Positions 1 to 8,944 of a stretch of 64,000 nucleotides of DNA are shown piece after piece. Each line of letters starts with the position of its first letter. Within the stretch, counting starts at the first letter, position 1. This stretch comes from Akkermansia muciniphila (GTDB taxonomy: Bacteria > Verrucomicrobiota > Verrucomicrobiia > Verrucomicrobiales > Akkermansiaceae): positions 682,001 through 746,000 of the forward strand of contig NZ_CP114598.1 in NCBI RefSeq assembly GCF_030848305.1, given 5' to 3'. Made by a program: the position numbers and the translations under genes. A model generated the notes under the pieces. That model was not told the DNA's origin. It did not search any database and saw nothing but the letters and a program-made list of their open reading frames with translations.

Positions 1-954
1 GGCGCCACCGGCAAGGGGAACGACCAGGTCCGCTTTGAACTGGCCGTCAATGCCCTGGCCCCGAACATCAAGGTCATCGCCCCGTGGCGCGATCCCGAAT
101 TCCGCCAGCAGTTCCCGGGCCGCACGGAAATGATCGCCTACGCGGAATCCCACGGCATCCCGATCCGGCAGTCTCTGAAAAAGCCTTATTCCATGGACCG
201 CAACCTGCTTCACATTTCCTTTGAAGCCGGGATGCTGGAAGATACCTGGTATGACGGCACCACCCCTGCCGACCGTGAAATGTACAAGCTTTCCGTTTCC
301 CCGGAAGACGCTCCGGATCAGGCCGAATACATCCAGCTCCTGTATGAAAAGGGCAATGTCATCGGCATCCAGTATGATGGCCTTGACGCCCTGCTGAAAG
401 AACTGGGCGTCACCCCGAAGGGAGAACGCGACGGGTACACCCTCCTCAGCCCCCTGGGCGTCATGTACGTGCTGAACGCCCTGGGCGGCAAGCATGGCAT
501 CGGCCGCGTGGATATCGTGGAAAACCGCTTTGTGGGCATGAAGAGCCGCGGCATTTATGAAACTCCCGGCGGCACTATCCTGCTGGCGGCCCACCGCGAT
601 ATTGAAACAATTACAATTGACCGGGAAGTGCAGAAAGTGCGCGACTCCCTCATCCCGGAATACGCCACGCTGGTTTACAACGGCTTCTGGTTTGCGCCGG
701 AACGCGAGGCCATCCAGGCCCTCGTGACCAAATCCCAGAAAACCGTCAACGGGGAAGTACGCCTGAAACTCTACAAAGGCAACGTCATGTACGCCGGACG
801 CCGTTCCCCGCAGTCCCTGTATTCCGAAGAAATCGCCACGATGGAAGGCGGCCACGAGGAACTGTACAACCAGAACGACGCGGAAGGCTTCATCCACCTC
901 AACGGATTGCGCCTGAAGCAGTTCAGCCGCGTCAACAAACCCTACGGCAATTAA
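1..954 (+). CDS. argG: Argininosuccinate synthase, C-terminal part (5' end outside window)
   Basis: Catalyses ATP-dependent joining of citrulline and aspartate to argininosuccinate, the penultimate step of arginine synthesis, in the cytosol. The frame is open from base 1 and begins inside the family motif [13 protein letters not shown], which lies near residue 115 in full-length proteins of about 400 residues. Roughly 110 N-terminal residues, with the ATP pyrophosphatase loop, are therefore outside the window. The visible 317 residues include the [19 protein letters not shown] region that corresponds to the citrulline/aspartate-binding half, then the C-terminal helix region. A strong intrinsic terminator follows directly, so this is the last gene of its transcript. 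The family call is secure. Confidence 0.95.
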   Translation, partial: GATGKGNDQVRFELAVNALAPNIKVIAPWRDPEFRQQFPGRTEMIAYAESHGIPIRQSLKKPYSMDRNLLHISFEAGMLEDTWYDGTTPADREMYKLSVSPEDAPDQAEYIQLLYEKGNVIGIQYDGLDALLKELGVTPKGERDGYTLLSPLGVMYVLNALGGKHGIGRVDIVENRFVGMKSRGIYETPGGTILLAAHRDIETITIDREVQKVRDSLIPEYATLVYNGFWFAPEREAIQALVTKSQKTVNGEVRLKLYKGNVMYAGRRSPQSLYSEEIATMEGGHEELYNQNDAEGFIHLNGLRLKQFSRVNKPYGN

Positions 955-981
955 GCGCCCGTAACGGAGCCGCTCTTTATC

Positions 982-1020
982 AAACCGTCCGGAAAAGGTA
1001 CTCCGGACGGTTTTTTCTTT
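982..1020 (+). terminator. Intrinsic terminator after argG
   Basis: A perfect 12-bp stem (982-993 with 1002-1013), an 8-nt loop and a T-rich tail ending at 1020. It closes the argG transcript and separates it from the sulfatase gene. Confidence 0.9.
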
Positions 1021-1055
1021 GCAATAACCTTTTCCTTTCCCGCGTAGTGACCAGT

Positions 1056-2615
1056 ATGGGATTCCTTTCACACGCATTTCTGGCGGCTGTATTTTCGCTC
1101 TCTCCCTTTTTGGCGTCTGCCGCGGCCTTAAAACCCAATATCATTCTTATTTACGCGGATGACCTGGGCATGGGCATGCTGGGCTGCTATGGCCAGGAAA
1201 TCGTGAAAACACCCAATATTGACCGCCTGGCCAGCCAGGGCATCATGTTCACCCGGTGCTACAGCAGCCAATATTGCTGCCCGGCGCGCGCTTCCCTGCT
1301 TATGGGCGTGCACGACAGCCACTCCCATTCCTACACCCAGACAGCGGGAGCCCTGGTTATCACGGCGGAACGGGAAGGCTGGTCCAATGAGCAACTGGAA
1401 GAGAAAGCGGCACGGGCAGCACGCATCAAGGCCGCCAGGGGAGAAGTGTTCCTCCCGGAATTGCTGAAAAAAGCCGGATACGTCACGGGACAGTTCGGCA
1501 AGCTGGAATGGGGATTCACCACCTGGCACGGAGAATTGAAAAGACACGGCTGGGACCGCTATGCAGGGTACATGGACCATCAGCGGGCCCATGGCTTTTA
1601 TCCCTCCTTCCTCTGGAAAGACGGCGAACGCCTCCCCCTGAAAGGCAATATTCATGCCGACGGAGGGAAAACCACGGAAGACTACAGTCCGGGAGCCACA
1701 GAAAAACGAAGAGGCAACAGGGAAGGCAAAGTCACCTACGCTCCGGACGTGATGCTGGCGGAAACCCTTCGTTTCATGGAGGAAAACCGGAACAGGCCCA
1801 TGTTTATCTTTTTTTCCACCAACCTTCCCCACGGCCCGGTAGATATTCCTCTGGAAGAAAACACGTACGCGGGCTCCCCTGCCATCCGCCAGGCCTATGG
1901 CAATGCCAGCGGAACCAACAGGGAATGCGCCGGAGCGGCAGAAGAATACGCTTCCATGGTGGACAAGCTGGACAGGCAGGTCGGAGCCATCGTGGACCAG
2001 GTGCGCAGGCTGGGCCTGGACAAGCGCACCATTATCATTTTCAGTTCCGACAACGGGCATGAACTTTACTACCGTACGGATAAAGGCCGCGGCCGCGGGC
2101 CCGACTGCCACGGAGGCGTTCTGGACAGCACCGGGGAACTGCTGGATGTTTTCCGCGGCAGCCGCGGCCGCATTGGCCCAAACAACGCCATGGCCAATCT
2201 GGCCGGCCTGAAATGGACCAGCCATGAAGGGGGCATCCGTGTTCCCCTTATCATTTCCTGGCCCGGTACGCTGCCCTATGGAAAGGTCTGCCACAATTTG
2301 GTGGCCAACTACGACCATATGGCCACTTTCGCCGATCTTGCAGAGGTCCGCATGCCGGAAGGCAAAGATGCCGTTTCCTATAAAGATATACTGTTCGGCA
2401 ACTCCGCCAGGCAGCGCGATTATGTGGTCGTGGACCACACCGTCATCACGGGAGACGGCTGGAAACTTACGCAAAAACGGAATAAACCGTTCCTCTTTCA
2501 CATAGGCAGGGACCCTGAAGAAAGGCATAATCTTGCGGAAACAAGGAAAGACCAGCTGGAAAAACTCCAGGCCATCTACAGAAAGGAAGTGGGCAGCCCC
2601 AGAAAAGACCGGTAA
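1056..2615 (+). CDS. Secreted sulfatase (formylglycine-dependent, S1 family) 1
   Basis: Hydrolyses sulfate esters, probably on host glycans such as mucin; the substrate is not readable from sequence. An N-terminal signal peptide (hydrophobic run ending near SAAALKP) sends it to the periplasm or surface. The metal-binding ADD lies in NIILIYADDLGMG. The sulfatase signature CCPAR fits C-x-P-x-R, placing the cysteine converted to formylglycine at residue 74 from the ATG used here. A later SSDNGHEL segment matches the second metal-site region. Length, 519 residues, is normal for the family. A GTG at 1047 would add three residues; neither start has a clear ribosome-binding site. Cys-type sulfatases need a maturase (anSME), which is not in the window. 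Confidence 0.92.
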   Translation: MGFLSHAFLAAVFSLSPFLASAAALKPNIILIYADDLGMGMLGCYGQEIVKTPNIDRLASQGIMFTRCYSSQYCCPARASLLMGVHDSHSHSYTQTAGALVITAEREGWSNEQLEEKAARAARIKAARGEVFLPELLKKAGYVTGQFGKLEWGFTTWHGELKRHGWDRYAGYMDHQRAHGFYPSFLWKDGERLPLKGNIHADGGKTTEDYSPGATEKRRGNREGKVTYAPDVMLAETLRFMEENRNRPMFIFFSTNLPHGPVDIPLEENTYAGSPAIRQAYGNASGTNRECAGAAEEYASMVDKLDRQVGAIVDQVRRLGLDKRTIIIFSSDNGHELYYRTDKGRGRGPDCHGGVLDSTGELLDVFRGSRGRIGPNNAMANLAGLKWTSHEGGIRVPLIISWPGTLPYGKVCHNLVANYDHMATFADLAEVRMPEGKDAVSYKDILFGNSARQRDYVVVDHTVITGDGWKLTQKRNKPFLFHIGRDPEERHNLAETRKDQLEKLQAIYRKEVGSPRKDR

Positions 2616-2627
2616 AAACCGGAACCG

Positions 2628-2661
2628 GCCCGGCGCACCCCTTTTTCCGCCGGGCGTTTTT
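2628..2661 (+). terminator. Intrinsic terminator after sulfatase 1
   Basis: An 8-bp GC-rich stem (2628-2635 with 2648-2655), a 12-nt loop and a run of five T at 2657-2661, immediately upstream of the rsmB promoter. Confidence 0.75.
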
Positions 2662-2666
2662 GCAGG

Positions 2667-2695
2667 TTGAAACCTGAACGTTCCGCATGTAGAGT
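2667..2695 (+). promoter_or_regulatory. Sigma-70-type promoter for rsmB
   Basis: TTGAAA at 2667-2672, a 17-bp spacer and TAGAGT at 2690-2695. The expected start of transcription is about 2702, which is the first base of the GTG start codon, so the mRNA may be leaderless. Confidence 0.5.
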
Positions 2696-2701
2696 TCCCC
2701 G

Positions 2702-3940
2702 GTGAAGAACAATCCCCCCTCCCCCCGCCAAACAGCACTGAATTGCCTGAAGAGCTGGCATGCAGGCCGCTCCTTCGCGGAAACCCTCGTGGACCGGGAA
2801 TGTTCACGGGCTGCGCTTCCACCGGCAGACAGGCACCTGGTGCAGGCTTTGGTTTTCAGCGTATTGCGCAACCGGACCTGGCTGGACCACATCATCGAAA
2901 CCCTCCGGAAAGGCAGACTGGACGAGGAAGCGCGCCTTATTCTCCAACTGGGGTTGAGCCAGCTTTTCCTGCTGGGCATGGCGGACCACGCCGCTGTGTA
3001 TGAAACCGTGAATCTTGCGTCCGTACGCCTGAGAGGACTGGTAAACGCTATCCTGCGCAACGCTTTGCGTCGGGAGAAAGACATTCTGGAAGAACGGGAA
3101 CAGCTTCCGCTTTCCATTCATTATTCCACCCCCGCGTGGCTGGTGCGGAGATGGACGGAACAAATGGGGCCGCAAATGACCCGTGACCTGCTCCGCTGGA
3201 ACAACACCACGCCGCGCCTGTATGTGCGCGCCAATCCTCTGATGCCCATGAAAAATATTCCGGCCTCGCTCGCCCCGCTGGACCGCGCGCCCGGCTGGTT
3301 CTCCGTGGAAGGCCTTCTGCCACTGGAGGAAATTAAAGCAGGCTCCCTTTACGTGGCGGACCCTTCCACCCGTTACTCCATTGATTTGCTGGCCCCCCAG
3401 CCCGGGGAGGAAATTCTGGACGCCTGCGCCGCCCCCGGCGGCAAATCCGCAGCCATCATCGCCGCTACCGGAGGCAAAGCCCGCCTGACCGCCACGGATC
3501 TCCACGAACACCGGCTGCCCACCCTGAAGGAAAACCTGGACAGGCAGGGATCCCCCTTCGTCAGGACGGCGCAGGCGGACTGGTCCCTTCCCTGCCGCCC
3601 GGAATGGGAGGGCCGCTTTGACGCCGTGCTTCTGGACGTTCCCTGTTCCAACACCGGAGTCATCCAACGCCGCGTGGATGTGCGCTGGCGCCTGACTCCG
3701 GCGGAAATCCGCCGCCTGGCCGCGCTCCAGAAGACCATTCTGGAAAACGCCTCCCGCGCCGTCAAACCGGGCGGCAGACTGGTTTATTCCACCTGTTCCA
3801 TTGACGCGGAGGAAGACGGACTGCTGGTCAGGGACTTTCTGCAGAACCACCCGGAATGGACGCTGAAAGAAGAAAAACTTATCCTCCCCCACGAGGAAAA
3901 ATCAGACGGCGCATATGCGGCCCTTTTGATCTGTGCTTGA
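2702..3940 (+). CDS. rsmB: 16S rRNA (cytosine-967-C5)-methyltransferase RsmB
   Basis: Methylates C967 of 16S rRNA using S-adenosylmethionine. The first 130 residues form a NusB-like RNA-binding domain (ALNCLKSWHAGRSF, then the VNAILRNALRRE helix). The Rossmann methyltransferase domain follows, with motif I DACAAPGGKS near residue 240, motif IV DVPCSNTG, and the YSTCS motif that carries the nucleophilic cysteine. The 412-residue length fits the family. The GTG start at 2702 directly precedes KNNPPSPRQTALNCL, the usual N-terminal helix, and coincides with the predicted transcription start. The end overlaps the tpiA upstream region, so the two genes are close-packed. Confidence 0.93.
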   Translation: MKNNPPSPRQTALNCLKSWHAGRSFAETLVDRECSRAALPPADRHLVQALVFSVLRNRTWLDHIIETLRKGRLDEEARLILQLGLSQLFLLGMADHAAVYETVNLASVRLRGLVNAILRNALRREKDILEEREQLPLSIHYSTPAWLVRRWTEQMGPQMTRDLLRWNNTTPRLYVRANPLMPMKNIPASLAPLDRAPGWFSVEGLLPLEEIKAGSLYVADPSTRYSIDLLAPQPGEEILDACAAPGGKSAAIIAATGGKARLTATDLHEHRLPTLKENLDRQGSPFVRTAQADWSLPCRPEWEGRFDAVLLDVPCSNTGVIQRRVDVRWRLTPAEIRRLAALQKTILENASRAVKPGGRLVYSTCSIDAEEDGLLVRDFLQNHPEWTLKEEKLILPHEEKSDGAYAALLICA

Positions 3941-3953
3941 CCTCGGCTCCAAT

Positions 3954-3983
3954 TTGTCAACAATGCGTGTTCCTGATTTATAT
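3954..3983 (+). promoter_or_regulatory. Possible promoter for tpiA
   Basis: TTGTCA at 3954-3959, then TTTATA at 3977-3982 (17-bp spacer) or TTATAT one base later. It would start transcription only a few bases before the ATG at 3993. The match is moderate, and read-through from rsmB is an alternative. Confidence 0.35.
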
Positions 3984-3992
3984 CATTCCATT

Positions 3993-4757
3993 ATGTCCCG
4001 CAAACCCATCATCGCCGCCAACTGGAAGATGAACATCGGCCCTGCCGAAGGCGCCCAGTTCATCGAAAGCTTCAAAAACCTTATTAATGGGAAAGACGTC
4101 GCGTGCGACGTAGTCATCATCCCTCCTTTCACCACCATTCCCTCCGTGCAGAACGCCCTGGGCGGTTGCTCCTGCATCGCCGCCGGCGCCCAGAACGTCT
4201 CCCAGTATGACAACGGAGCCTACACCGGGGAAATCTCCACCAGCATGCTGAATGAACTGGGGCTCAAGTATGTGGTGCTCGGCCACAGCGAACGCCGCCA
4301 ATATTTCGGAGAAACGGACGCCATCATCAACTCCAAAATCAAGAAGGCCATCGCCGCAGGCATTACCCCCATCTTCTGCATTGGCGAAACGAAGGACGAA
4401 CGCCTGGGAGGCATTTTGGAACCCGTGCTGGAAATCCAGCTCAAAGGCGGACTCAAGGATCTCTCCCCGGAAGAAGTAGCCAACCTGGTCATCGCCTATG
4501 AACCCGTCTGGGCCATCGGCACCGGCCTGACCGCAACTTCCAAGGAAGCTCAGGAAGCCCACTCCTTCATCCGCAAGGTTATTTCCGACGTCTTCGGCGC
4601 AGACGCCGCCGCCAAGGTGCGCATCCAGTACGGCGGCTCCGTAAAACCGGAAAACGGGGAGGAACTCATGGCCCAGCCGGACATTGACGGAGCCCTGGTG
4701 GGCGGCGCGTCCCTGAAGCCGGAATCCTTCGCCGCTCTGGTAACTTCCGCCAAGTAA
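3993..4757 (+). CDS. tpiA: Triose-phosphate isomerase
   Basis: Interconverts dihydroxyacetone phosphate and glyceraldehyde 3-phosphate in glycolysis and gluconeogenesis. All catalytic elements are visible: Lys12 in AANWKMN, the histidine of VLGHSERR, the catalytic glutamate in AYEPVWAIGTG, and the phosphate-binding YGGSVKPEN and GALVGGASL loops. The start at 3993 gives MSRKPIIAANWKMN and 254 residues, the normal length. In-frame ATGs upstream would add a non-conserved tail and sit inside the end of rsmB. It is followed by a strong terminator. Confidence 0.97.
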   Translation: MSRKPIIAANWKMNIGPAEGAQFIESFKNLINGKDVACDVVIIPPFTTIPSVQNALGGCSCIAAGAQNVSQYDNGAYTGEISTSMLNELGLKYVVLGHSERRQYFGETDAIINSKIKKAIAAGITPIFCIGETKDERLGGILEPVLEIQLKGGLKDLSPEEVANLVIAYEPVWAIGTGLTATSKEAQEAHSFIRKVISDVFGADAAAKVRIQYGGSVKPENGEELMAQPDIDGALVGGASLKPESFAALVTSAK

Positions 4758-4785
4758 GCGAAATTCGGCGTCCCCCCCTTTCTAC

Positions 4786-4816
4786 AGGCCGGTCCTTCAC
4801 GGGACCGGCCTTTTTC
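4786..4816 (+). terminator. Intrinsic terminator after tpiA
   Basis: A 10-bp stem (4786-4795 with 4802-4811), a 6-nt loop and a short T-run to about 4815. Confidence 0.85.
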
Positions 4817-4867
4817 ATCCCCGGCACACCGGCCACGCTCTTTTCACCCAAAAGCGCAGTTTCTGCC

Positions 4868-4895
4868 TTTTCAAGCGGCCTCAATCGTGCATAAT
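4868..4895 (+). promoter_or_regulatory. Possible promoter for the pseudopilin gene
   Basis: TTTTCA at 4868-4873, a 16-bp spacer and CATAAT at 4890-4895. The inferred transcription start near 4902 leaves a leader of about 5 nt before the ATG at 4907. Confidence 0.4.
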
Positions 4896-4906
4896 GGCGA
4901 GAAATC

Positions 4907-5590
4907 ATGAAAACCCGCTCACTTACCCCACGCAGCAAAGGTTTCACGCTCATTGAAGTTCTCGTAGTCATCGCCATCATCGCCCTGCTGGCAGGCGTCT
5001 CCTACAGCATTTATTCCCATGCCACGGAAACGGCGGCCAGAACGCGCTGTACGGACAACCTGCGCCGCATTAGCGACTGGGGCAAGGAATTCGCAGGCCA
5101 GAACGGCGGGAAACTGCCCTCCAGCGGCATGAAAGACAGCCTCCTGAGCGCCAGGGAATGCCGGAACTGGTGGGACGCCCTGGCGCCCATCGTCAATGCG
5201 GAACAACCCGACCTGATCGCCCGGAACGCCAAGGAACCCAACATGCTTCCGGACACGTTCCGCTGCAAAAACGACAAGCGTCCGGAAATCCTTGGAGCGG
5301 AGGATGCCAACCTTCCCGCCGGGCCGGACACCATTTCCTATACCAGCTGGCTGGACAACCGGAAGGGGCGTCCCATGAATGTGGCGCGCGGCCAGGCCCT
5401 GCGGGGCAAACCCTGGATCAGCGACGGCGTCCCGATTGACGGGCGTAGCGTCATCACGGAACAGGATTTTGAGGAAATCGTAGTCCCGGCCCTTGAACGC
5501 CACCAGGGAGGAATCATGGTGCTTTATGCGGACGGGAAAATATCCCCCATTGAGGACCCCACACTTAACAAAGTCACCCAAGGCTCCTGA
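4907..5590 (+). CDS. Type II secretion/type IV pilin-like protein (prepilin-type N-terminus)
   Basis: A 227-residue protein with a class III prepilin leader: KGFTLIEV with cleavage expected between Gly12 and Phe13, Glu at mature position 5, then a hydrophobic helix (VLVVIAIIALLAGVSYSIY). After the helix comes a globular domain with a TRCTDNLRRIS stretch as in the many verrucomicrobial/planctomycete prepilin-like proteins, and a C-terminal LYADGKISPI segment typical of them. It would be processed by prepilin peptidase and anchored in the inner membrane. No secretion or pilus genes are adjacent, so it may be a stand-alone pseudopilin of a dispersed system. Its specific role is unknown. Confidence 0.85.
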   Translation: MKTRSLTPRSKGFTLIEVLVVIAIIALLAGVSYSIYSHATETAARTRCTDNLRRISDWGKEFAGQNGGKLPSSGMKDSLLSARECRNWWDALAPIVNAEQPDLIARNAKEPNMLPDTFRCKNDKRPEILGAEDANLPAGPDTISYTSWLDNRKGRPMNVARGQALRGKPWISDGVPIDGRSVITEQDFEEIVVPALERHQGGIMVLYADGKISPIEDPTLNKVTQGS

Positions 5591-5720
5591 CCCCCCTGTT
5601 TTTCCTCCCGGCGCGGGAAGGAAGCCAACGGACCGTTGCCGGTAATCCAATGGAATTTTCTTCCTGCTCCCGCTGATTCGTCTTTACGAAGCCGGGATAA
5701 TCATTAAGGTTAGCGTCCAG

Positions 5721-6332
5721 ATGAACCAGCATGCACCCTTCCTGCATCCGTACGACGGCATGATACCACTGTCTGTGGCGGGGTATATCCTGGGAACCGT
5801 CCTGCTGCTGGCCCACCTGTATGCGCTGGTAAAAAGGCGGCAGGTGCAGGCTTTTCTGCTGGCGTCTCCGCGCAACCATCTGCTGGCTCAGATTCTGCTG
5901 GCCGGCGGCCTGTTCTGGTTCTTTCTGCTGGTGGCTCCCGAAGGATTGGGCGTGCTGAGCCGCTTCCGGGTGGGACTGGCGGAATTTGAAGGCATCCGCT
6001 GGCTGCTCCAGCTGGCATGCCCCGTCTTTCTGGTGCTGATGGTCACGCAGGTGAAAAACCTGCTCTTTCCACGGGCGCTGGGCATCTTCGGCCTGATGGT
6101 GGCGGCTCCTCTGCTCAGTGCAGCCTTCCTTCAGGAGCCAGTGACCAGGCTCCTCATTCCCATCTGGTGTTACATCGTCATTTTCCTTTCGATTCTCTGG
6201 ATAGGCAAGCCCTACCTGTACCGTGACATGGTCAATAAAATATGCTCCAAGCCAGCCTGGTGGACGCCTCTTTGCCTGGGAGGCATGGCCTATGGAGCCG
6301 CCATTCTGCTTTGCGCCATCCTGTGGTGGTAG
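5721..6332 (+). CDS. Six-helix integral membrane protein of unknown function
   Basis: A 203-residue protein that is almost entirely membrane-embedded. Hydrophobic segments lie at about residues 14-37, 54-72, 92-111, 118-136, 143-162 and 182-203, separated by short basic loops (VKRRQ, QVKN). I recognise no catalytic motif or family signature. The ATG at 5721 precedes a 13-residue polar start and the first helix. The spacing to both neighbours (130 and 179 bases) suggests a separate transcription unit, but no convincing promoter or terminator is visible. The reading is supported by continuous hydrophobic periodicity and absence of a better frame. Confidence 0.75.
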   Translation: MNQHAPFLHPYDGMIPLSVAGYILGTVLLLAHLYALVKRRQVQAFLLASPRNHLLAQILLAGGLFWFFLLVAPEGLGVLSRFRVGLAEFEGIRWLLQLACPVFLVLMVTQVKNLLFPRALGIFGLMVAAPLLSAAFLQEPVTRLLIPIWCYIVIFLSILWIGKPYLYRDMVNKICSKPAWWTPLCLGGMAYGAAILLCAILWW

Positions 6333-6511
6333 GGAGCCCCTTCCGGCACGCTTCACCGCGCAGAAGAGATATCCAGCCGCTGGAGAAAGTCTCCGGAAAA
6401 AACAGGCATACGCAACGTCGGCCCTTTCCGTAACAACCTGTTTTTTCCTTCCTGTTGAAAGACTCAAGAGCGATTCCGCTTATTTATAGATGATTATTTC
6501 ATCTTCCTTTC

Positions 6512-8083
6512 ATGCGCTCTATCCTACGTTCCTCCATCCTGGCCGGCATAGCCCTCTGGCTTCTTTCCCCTGCCCTTTCCCTGGCGGACAGGCCCAATAT
6601 TGTGCTTATCCTGGCCGATGACATGGGATGGTCCGACCCGGGCTGCTACGGCTCGGAAATACCCACCCCCGCCCTGGATACCCTGGCCAGGCAGGGAATG
6701 CTGGCAACCCGGCTCTACACCGCTTCCCGCTGTTCCCCCTCCCGGGCTTCCATCATGACCGGCTGCGAACCTCACAAGGCGGACGTAGGGCTGCTGGATG
6801 ACGACAACGGGCGCCCCGGCTACCGCGGCCGCCTGAATCCGAATATCCCTACCCTGCCGGAACTTCTGAAAAAAGCGGGATACCGTACCTATCTTTCCGG
6901 GAAATGGCATCTTGGAAAAGTCCGGGGAGCCTATCCATGGGACCGAGGCTTCGACCGCTCCCGCGGCTTGCTGGGCGGAGCGGCAGATTATTACAAACCC
7001 ATGCCGGACCGGCCCTTCGGGGAAGACGGGAAACTGCTCCGTCCGGAGGATCTGCCGGAGGACTTCTACATGACGGACGATATCACCAAAACGGCTCTGG
7101 CCTATATTGACGATGCCGCCAAAAGCAATCAGCCCTTCTTCCTCTACGTGGCTTATACGGCTCCGCACACTCCCCTCCAGGCCCCCCGGAAGGAAATAGA
7201 AAAAATGCTCCCGTTCTACAACGGCAAATCCCCCCACGCCATTGCTTCCCAAAGACTGGAAAAACAAAAGCTGCTGGGAATCGTCCCGCCTGCCGCCAAC
7301 CTGGGCATGGCCGGCAAATTCAATCCCGAAGGTTATGAACAAGCCTCCGCAAAACGCAAGGATTATATGGCCGAATGCATGGCCGCCTACGCCGCCCAAA
7401 TCGTTATCATGGACCGCGGAATAGGCCGCATTCTCGCGTCCCTGGAACGTCACCGCCTTTGCGACAATACCATCGTCATGTTTTTATCAGACAATGGCGC
7501 AACAGCGGAAATGCCCCAGAACAATAAAAACAAGAAAACCACCCTTCCCACAGGTCCGCTGGGAGAAGTCGGCTGCAGGGACGGATACGGCCCCATGTGG
7601 GCGGCTGTGTCCAATACCCCTTACCGCCAGTATAAAATAGAAACCTTTGACGGAGGGCTGTCCGCCCCCTTCATCATTCGCTACCCTTCCAAGATACGCC
7701 CGGGCTCGCGCTACCACTCGCCTTTCCTGCTCCAGGACATCGCCCCCACCTGCCTTGCATGGGCCGCCCTCCCCATTCCGGCCCATATGGACGGCAAGCC
7801 GCTCAACACCTACTGGAATAACCCTCCGGAACTTCCTCCGTCCAAGGTGTGGGACTACATTCCCAATACCTGCCCTCCCCGCACTATTTTCTGGGAACAT
7901 CAGAGAAACCGGGCGGCCCTGACAAGTCAATTCAAGCTGGTGGCTCCCAACCGTGGTCCCTGGCAGGTGTACGACATCAGGGACAGGACGGAGCAGAACA
8001 ATCTGGCATCCAGGCGCCAAGAGCTTGTGGAGCAATTGTCCGCGCAGTACAGGAAATGGGCGGCGAAAAATCATGCCGAATAA
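6512..8083 (+). CDS. Secreted sulfatase (formylglycine-dependent, S1 family) 2
   Basis: A second sulfatase of 523 residues with a signal peptide (hydrophobic core IAGIALWLLSPALSL, cleavage near SLAD). It has the metal-binding ADD in NIVLILADDMGW, the signature CSPSR with the formylglycine cysteine at residue 74, GKWHLG, and the metal-site segment LSDNGA. It aligns only partly with the sulfatase at 1056-2615 and has the long central insertions seen in arylsulfatase-like members, so the two probably differ in substrate. Desulfation of mucin or other glycans is inferred from the likely host, not shown. It ends well before the terminator shared with tRNA-Lys. Confidence 0.93.
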   Translation: MRSILRSSILAGIALWLLSPALSLADRPNIVLILADDMGWSDPGCYGSEIPTPALDTLARQGMLATRLYTASRCSPSRASIMTGCEPHKADVGLLDDDNGRPGYRGRLNPNIPTLPELLKKAGYRTYLSGKWHLGKVRGAYPWDRGFDRSRGLLGGAADYYKPMPDRPFGEDGKLLRPEDLPEDFYMTDDITKTALAYIDDAAKSNQPFFLYVAYTAPHTPLQAPRKEIEKMLPFYNGKSPHAIASQRLEKQKLLGIVPPAANLGMAGKFNPEGYEQASAKRKDYMAECMAAYAAQIVIMDRGIGRILASLERHRLCDNTIVMFLSDNGATAEMPQNNKNKKTTLPTGPLGEVGCRDGYGPMWAAVSNTPYRQYKIETFDGGLSAPFIIRYPSKIRPGSRYHSPFLLQDIAPTCLAWAALPIPAHMDGKPLNTYWNNPPELPPSKVWDYIPNTCPPRTIFWEHQRNRAALTSQFKLVAPNRGPWQVYDIRDRTEQNNLASRRQELVEQLSAQYRKWAAKNHAE

Positions 8084-8270
8084 CACAGCACGGCAGGGGG
8101 GATATGCGCCCTGAACGTTTCTATGGGAATTCCCTGCCGGAAAAGAGTTCCGGGCCGTCTCTTCAAAGAACGGCAACCGACATGTGATTTACCGCCATAT
8201 CATGCTATCAACCTCCTGGTGAAACATATAGCGCCGGAGTCATATCCAACACCTGAAATAAGAAAGAGAA

Positions 8271-8302
8271 ACCCCGTAAGTTCAGTGACTTACGGGGTTT
8301 TT
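8271..8302. terminator. Bidirectional terminator between sulfatase 2 and tRNA-Lys
   Basis: An 11-bp perfect stem (8271-8281 with 8288-8298) around a 6-nt loop. T-run at 8298-8302 serves the plus strand. The A-rich left flank gives a U-rich tail on the minus strand, so it can end both the sulfatase and tRNA transcripts. Confidence 0.8.
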
Positions 8303-8312
8303 AAAAGAGGAA

Positions 8313-8388
8313 TGGTACTTGGACCGGGACTCGAACCCGGGACCAATAGATTAAAAGTCTACTGCTCTACCAACTGAGCTACCCAAGC
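8313..8388 (-). tRNA. tRNA-Lys (anticodon TTT)
   Basis: A 76-nt cloverleaf on the minus strand: acceptor arms GCTTGGG and TCCAAGT, D-arm GCTC/GAGC, anticodon loop with TTT, T-arm CCGGG-TTCGAGT-CCCGG, discriminator A and an encoded CCA. G-U pairs occur at both ends of the acceptor stem. The TTT anticodon reads AAA/AAG lysine codons. Confidence 0.96.
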
Positions 8389-8415
8389 ACTTACCCTTGC
8401 TGGAAGGGCGCAAAC

Positions 8416-8444
8416 AGTAAACACCACACCTCCTTTCATGGCAA
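8416..8444 (-). promoter_or_regulatory. Promoter for tRNA-Lys
   Basis: On the minus strand, TTGCCA (8439-8444), a 17-bp spacer and TTTACT (8416-8421), about 30 bases upstream of the tRNA 5' end. Confidence 0.5.
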
Positions 8445-8473
8445 GCGCAAAATGGAAGATGAACAAAAAAAGA

Positions 8474-8905
8474 TCAGGATTCCATGCATTCCATCCATCT
8501 CGCGCGCCATTCCGCAGGAATACGCGCAGGGCGCCCCTGCGGCATCTGGACAAGGGCCAGCTGCTGATGAGCCCTGACCAAAAGATCATTATTGGAAGCG
8601 CGCCGCATTTCAAAATCGCACCAGAAGCGGGCCCGCTCCACGGATTGAAGCCATCCCGTCGTTAAAATGGTGTCTCCAAGAACAGCCGGACGCACATAGT
8701 CGATCTCATGGCGCACCACCACGGCAAACTGCTGCAAATCGCTCATGGTTTTGTAATCCATTCCCAGTTTAGCGCCAAGCTTGGTGCGGCAGGCTTCAAT
8801 CATGCGCAAATAGGCCAGGTTATGGACTACCCCGCCGCAGTCCGTATCATAAAACATGACTTCATCTTCCGTATGAAACATCAGCTCCGGATTCATGTCT
8901 GCCAT
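8474..8905 (-). CDS. Acyl-CoA thioesterase of the hotdog 4HBT/YbgC type
   Basis: A 143-residue single hotdog-fold domain. The YDTDCGGVVHNLAYLRMIEA segment matches the YbgC/FadM signature, with catalytic Asp in YDTD and the following Gly-Gly-Val-Val turn and long helix. VVRHEIDYVRPAVLGDTI and ARFWCDFEMRR are the later core strands. It probably hydrolyses short or medium acyl-CoA or acyl-ACP in the cytosol; the exact substrate is unknown. Members often accompany Tol-Pal genes, but here the neighbours are a tRNA and a ComF-like gene. The length is normal and the start ATG at 8905 precedes the domain by about 17 residues. Confidence 0.88.
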   Translation of the reverse strand: MADMNPELMFHTEDEVMFYDTDCGGVVHNLAYLRMIEACRTKLGAKLGMDYKTMSDLQQFAVVVRHEIDYVRPAVLGDTILTTGWLQSVERARFWCDFEMRRASNNDLLVRAHQQLALVQMPQGRPARIPAEWRARWMECMES

Positions 8906-8944
8906 TGTAAAAAGGAAACAGGCGGGCTGAAAGGAAATTCCGGT

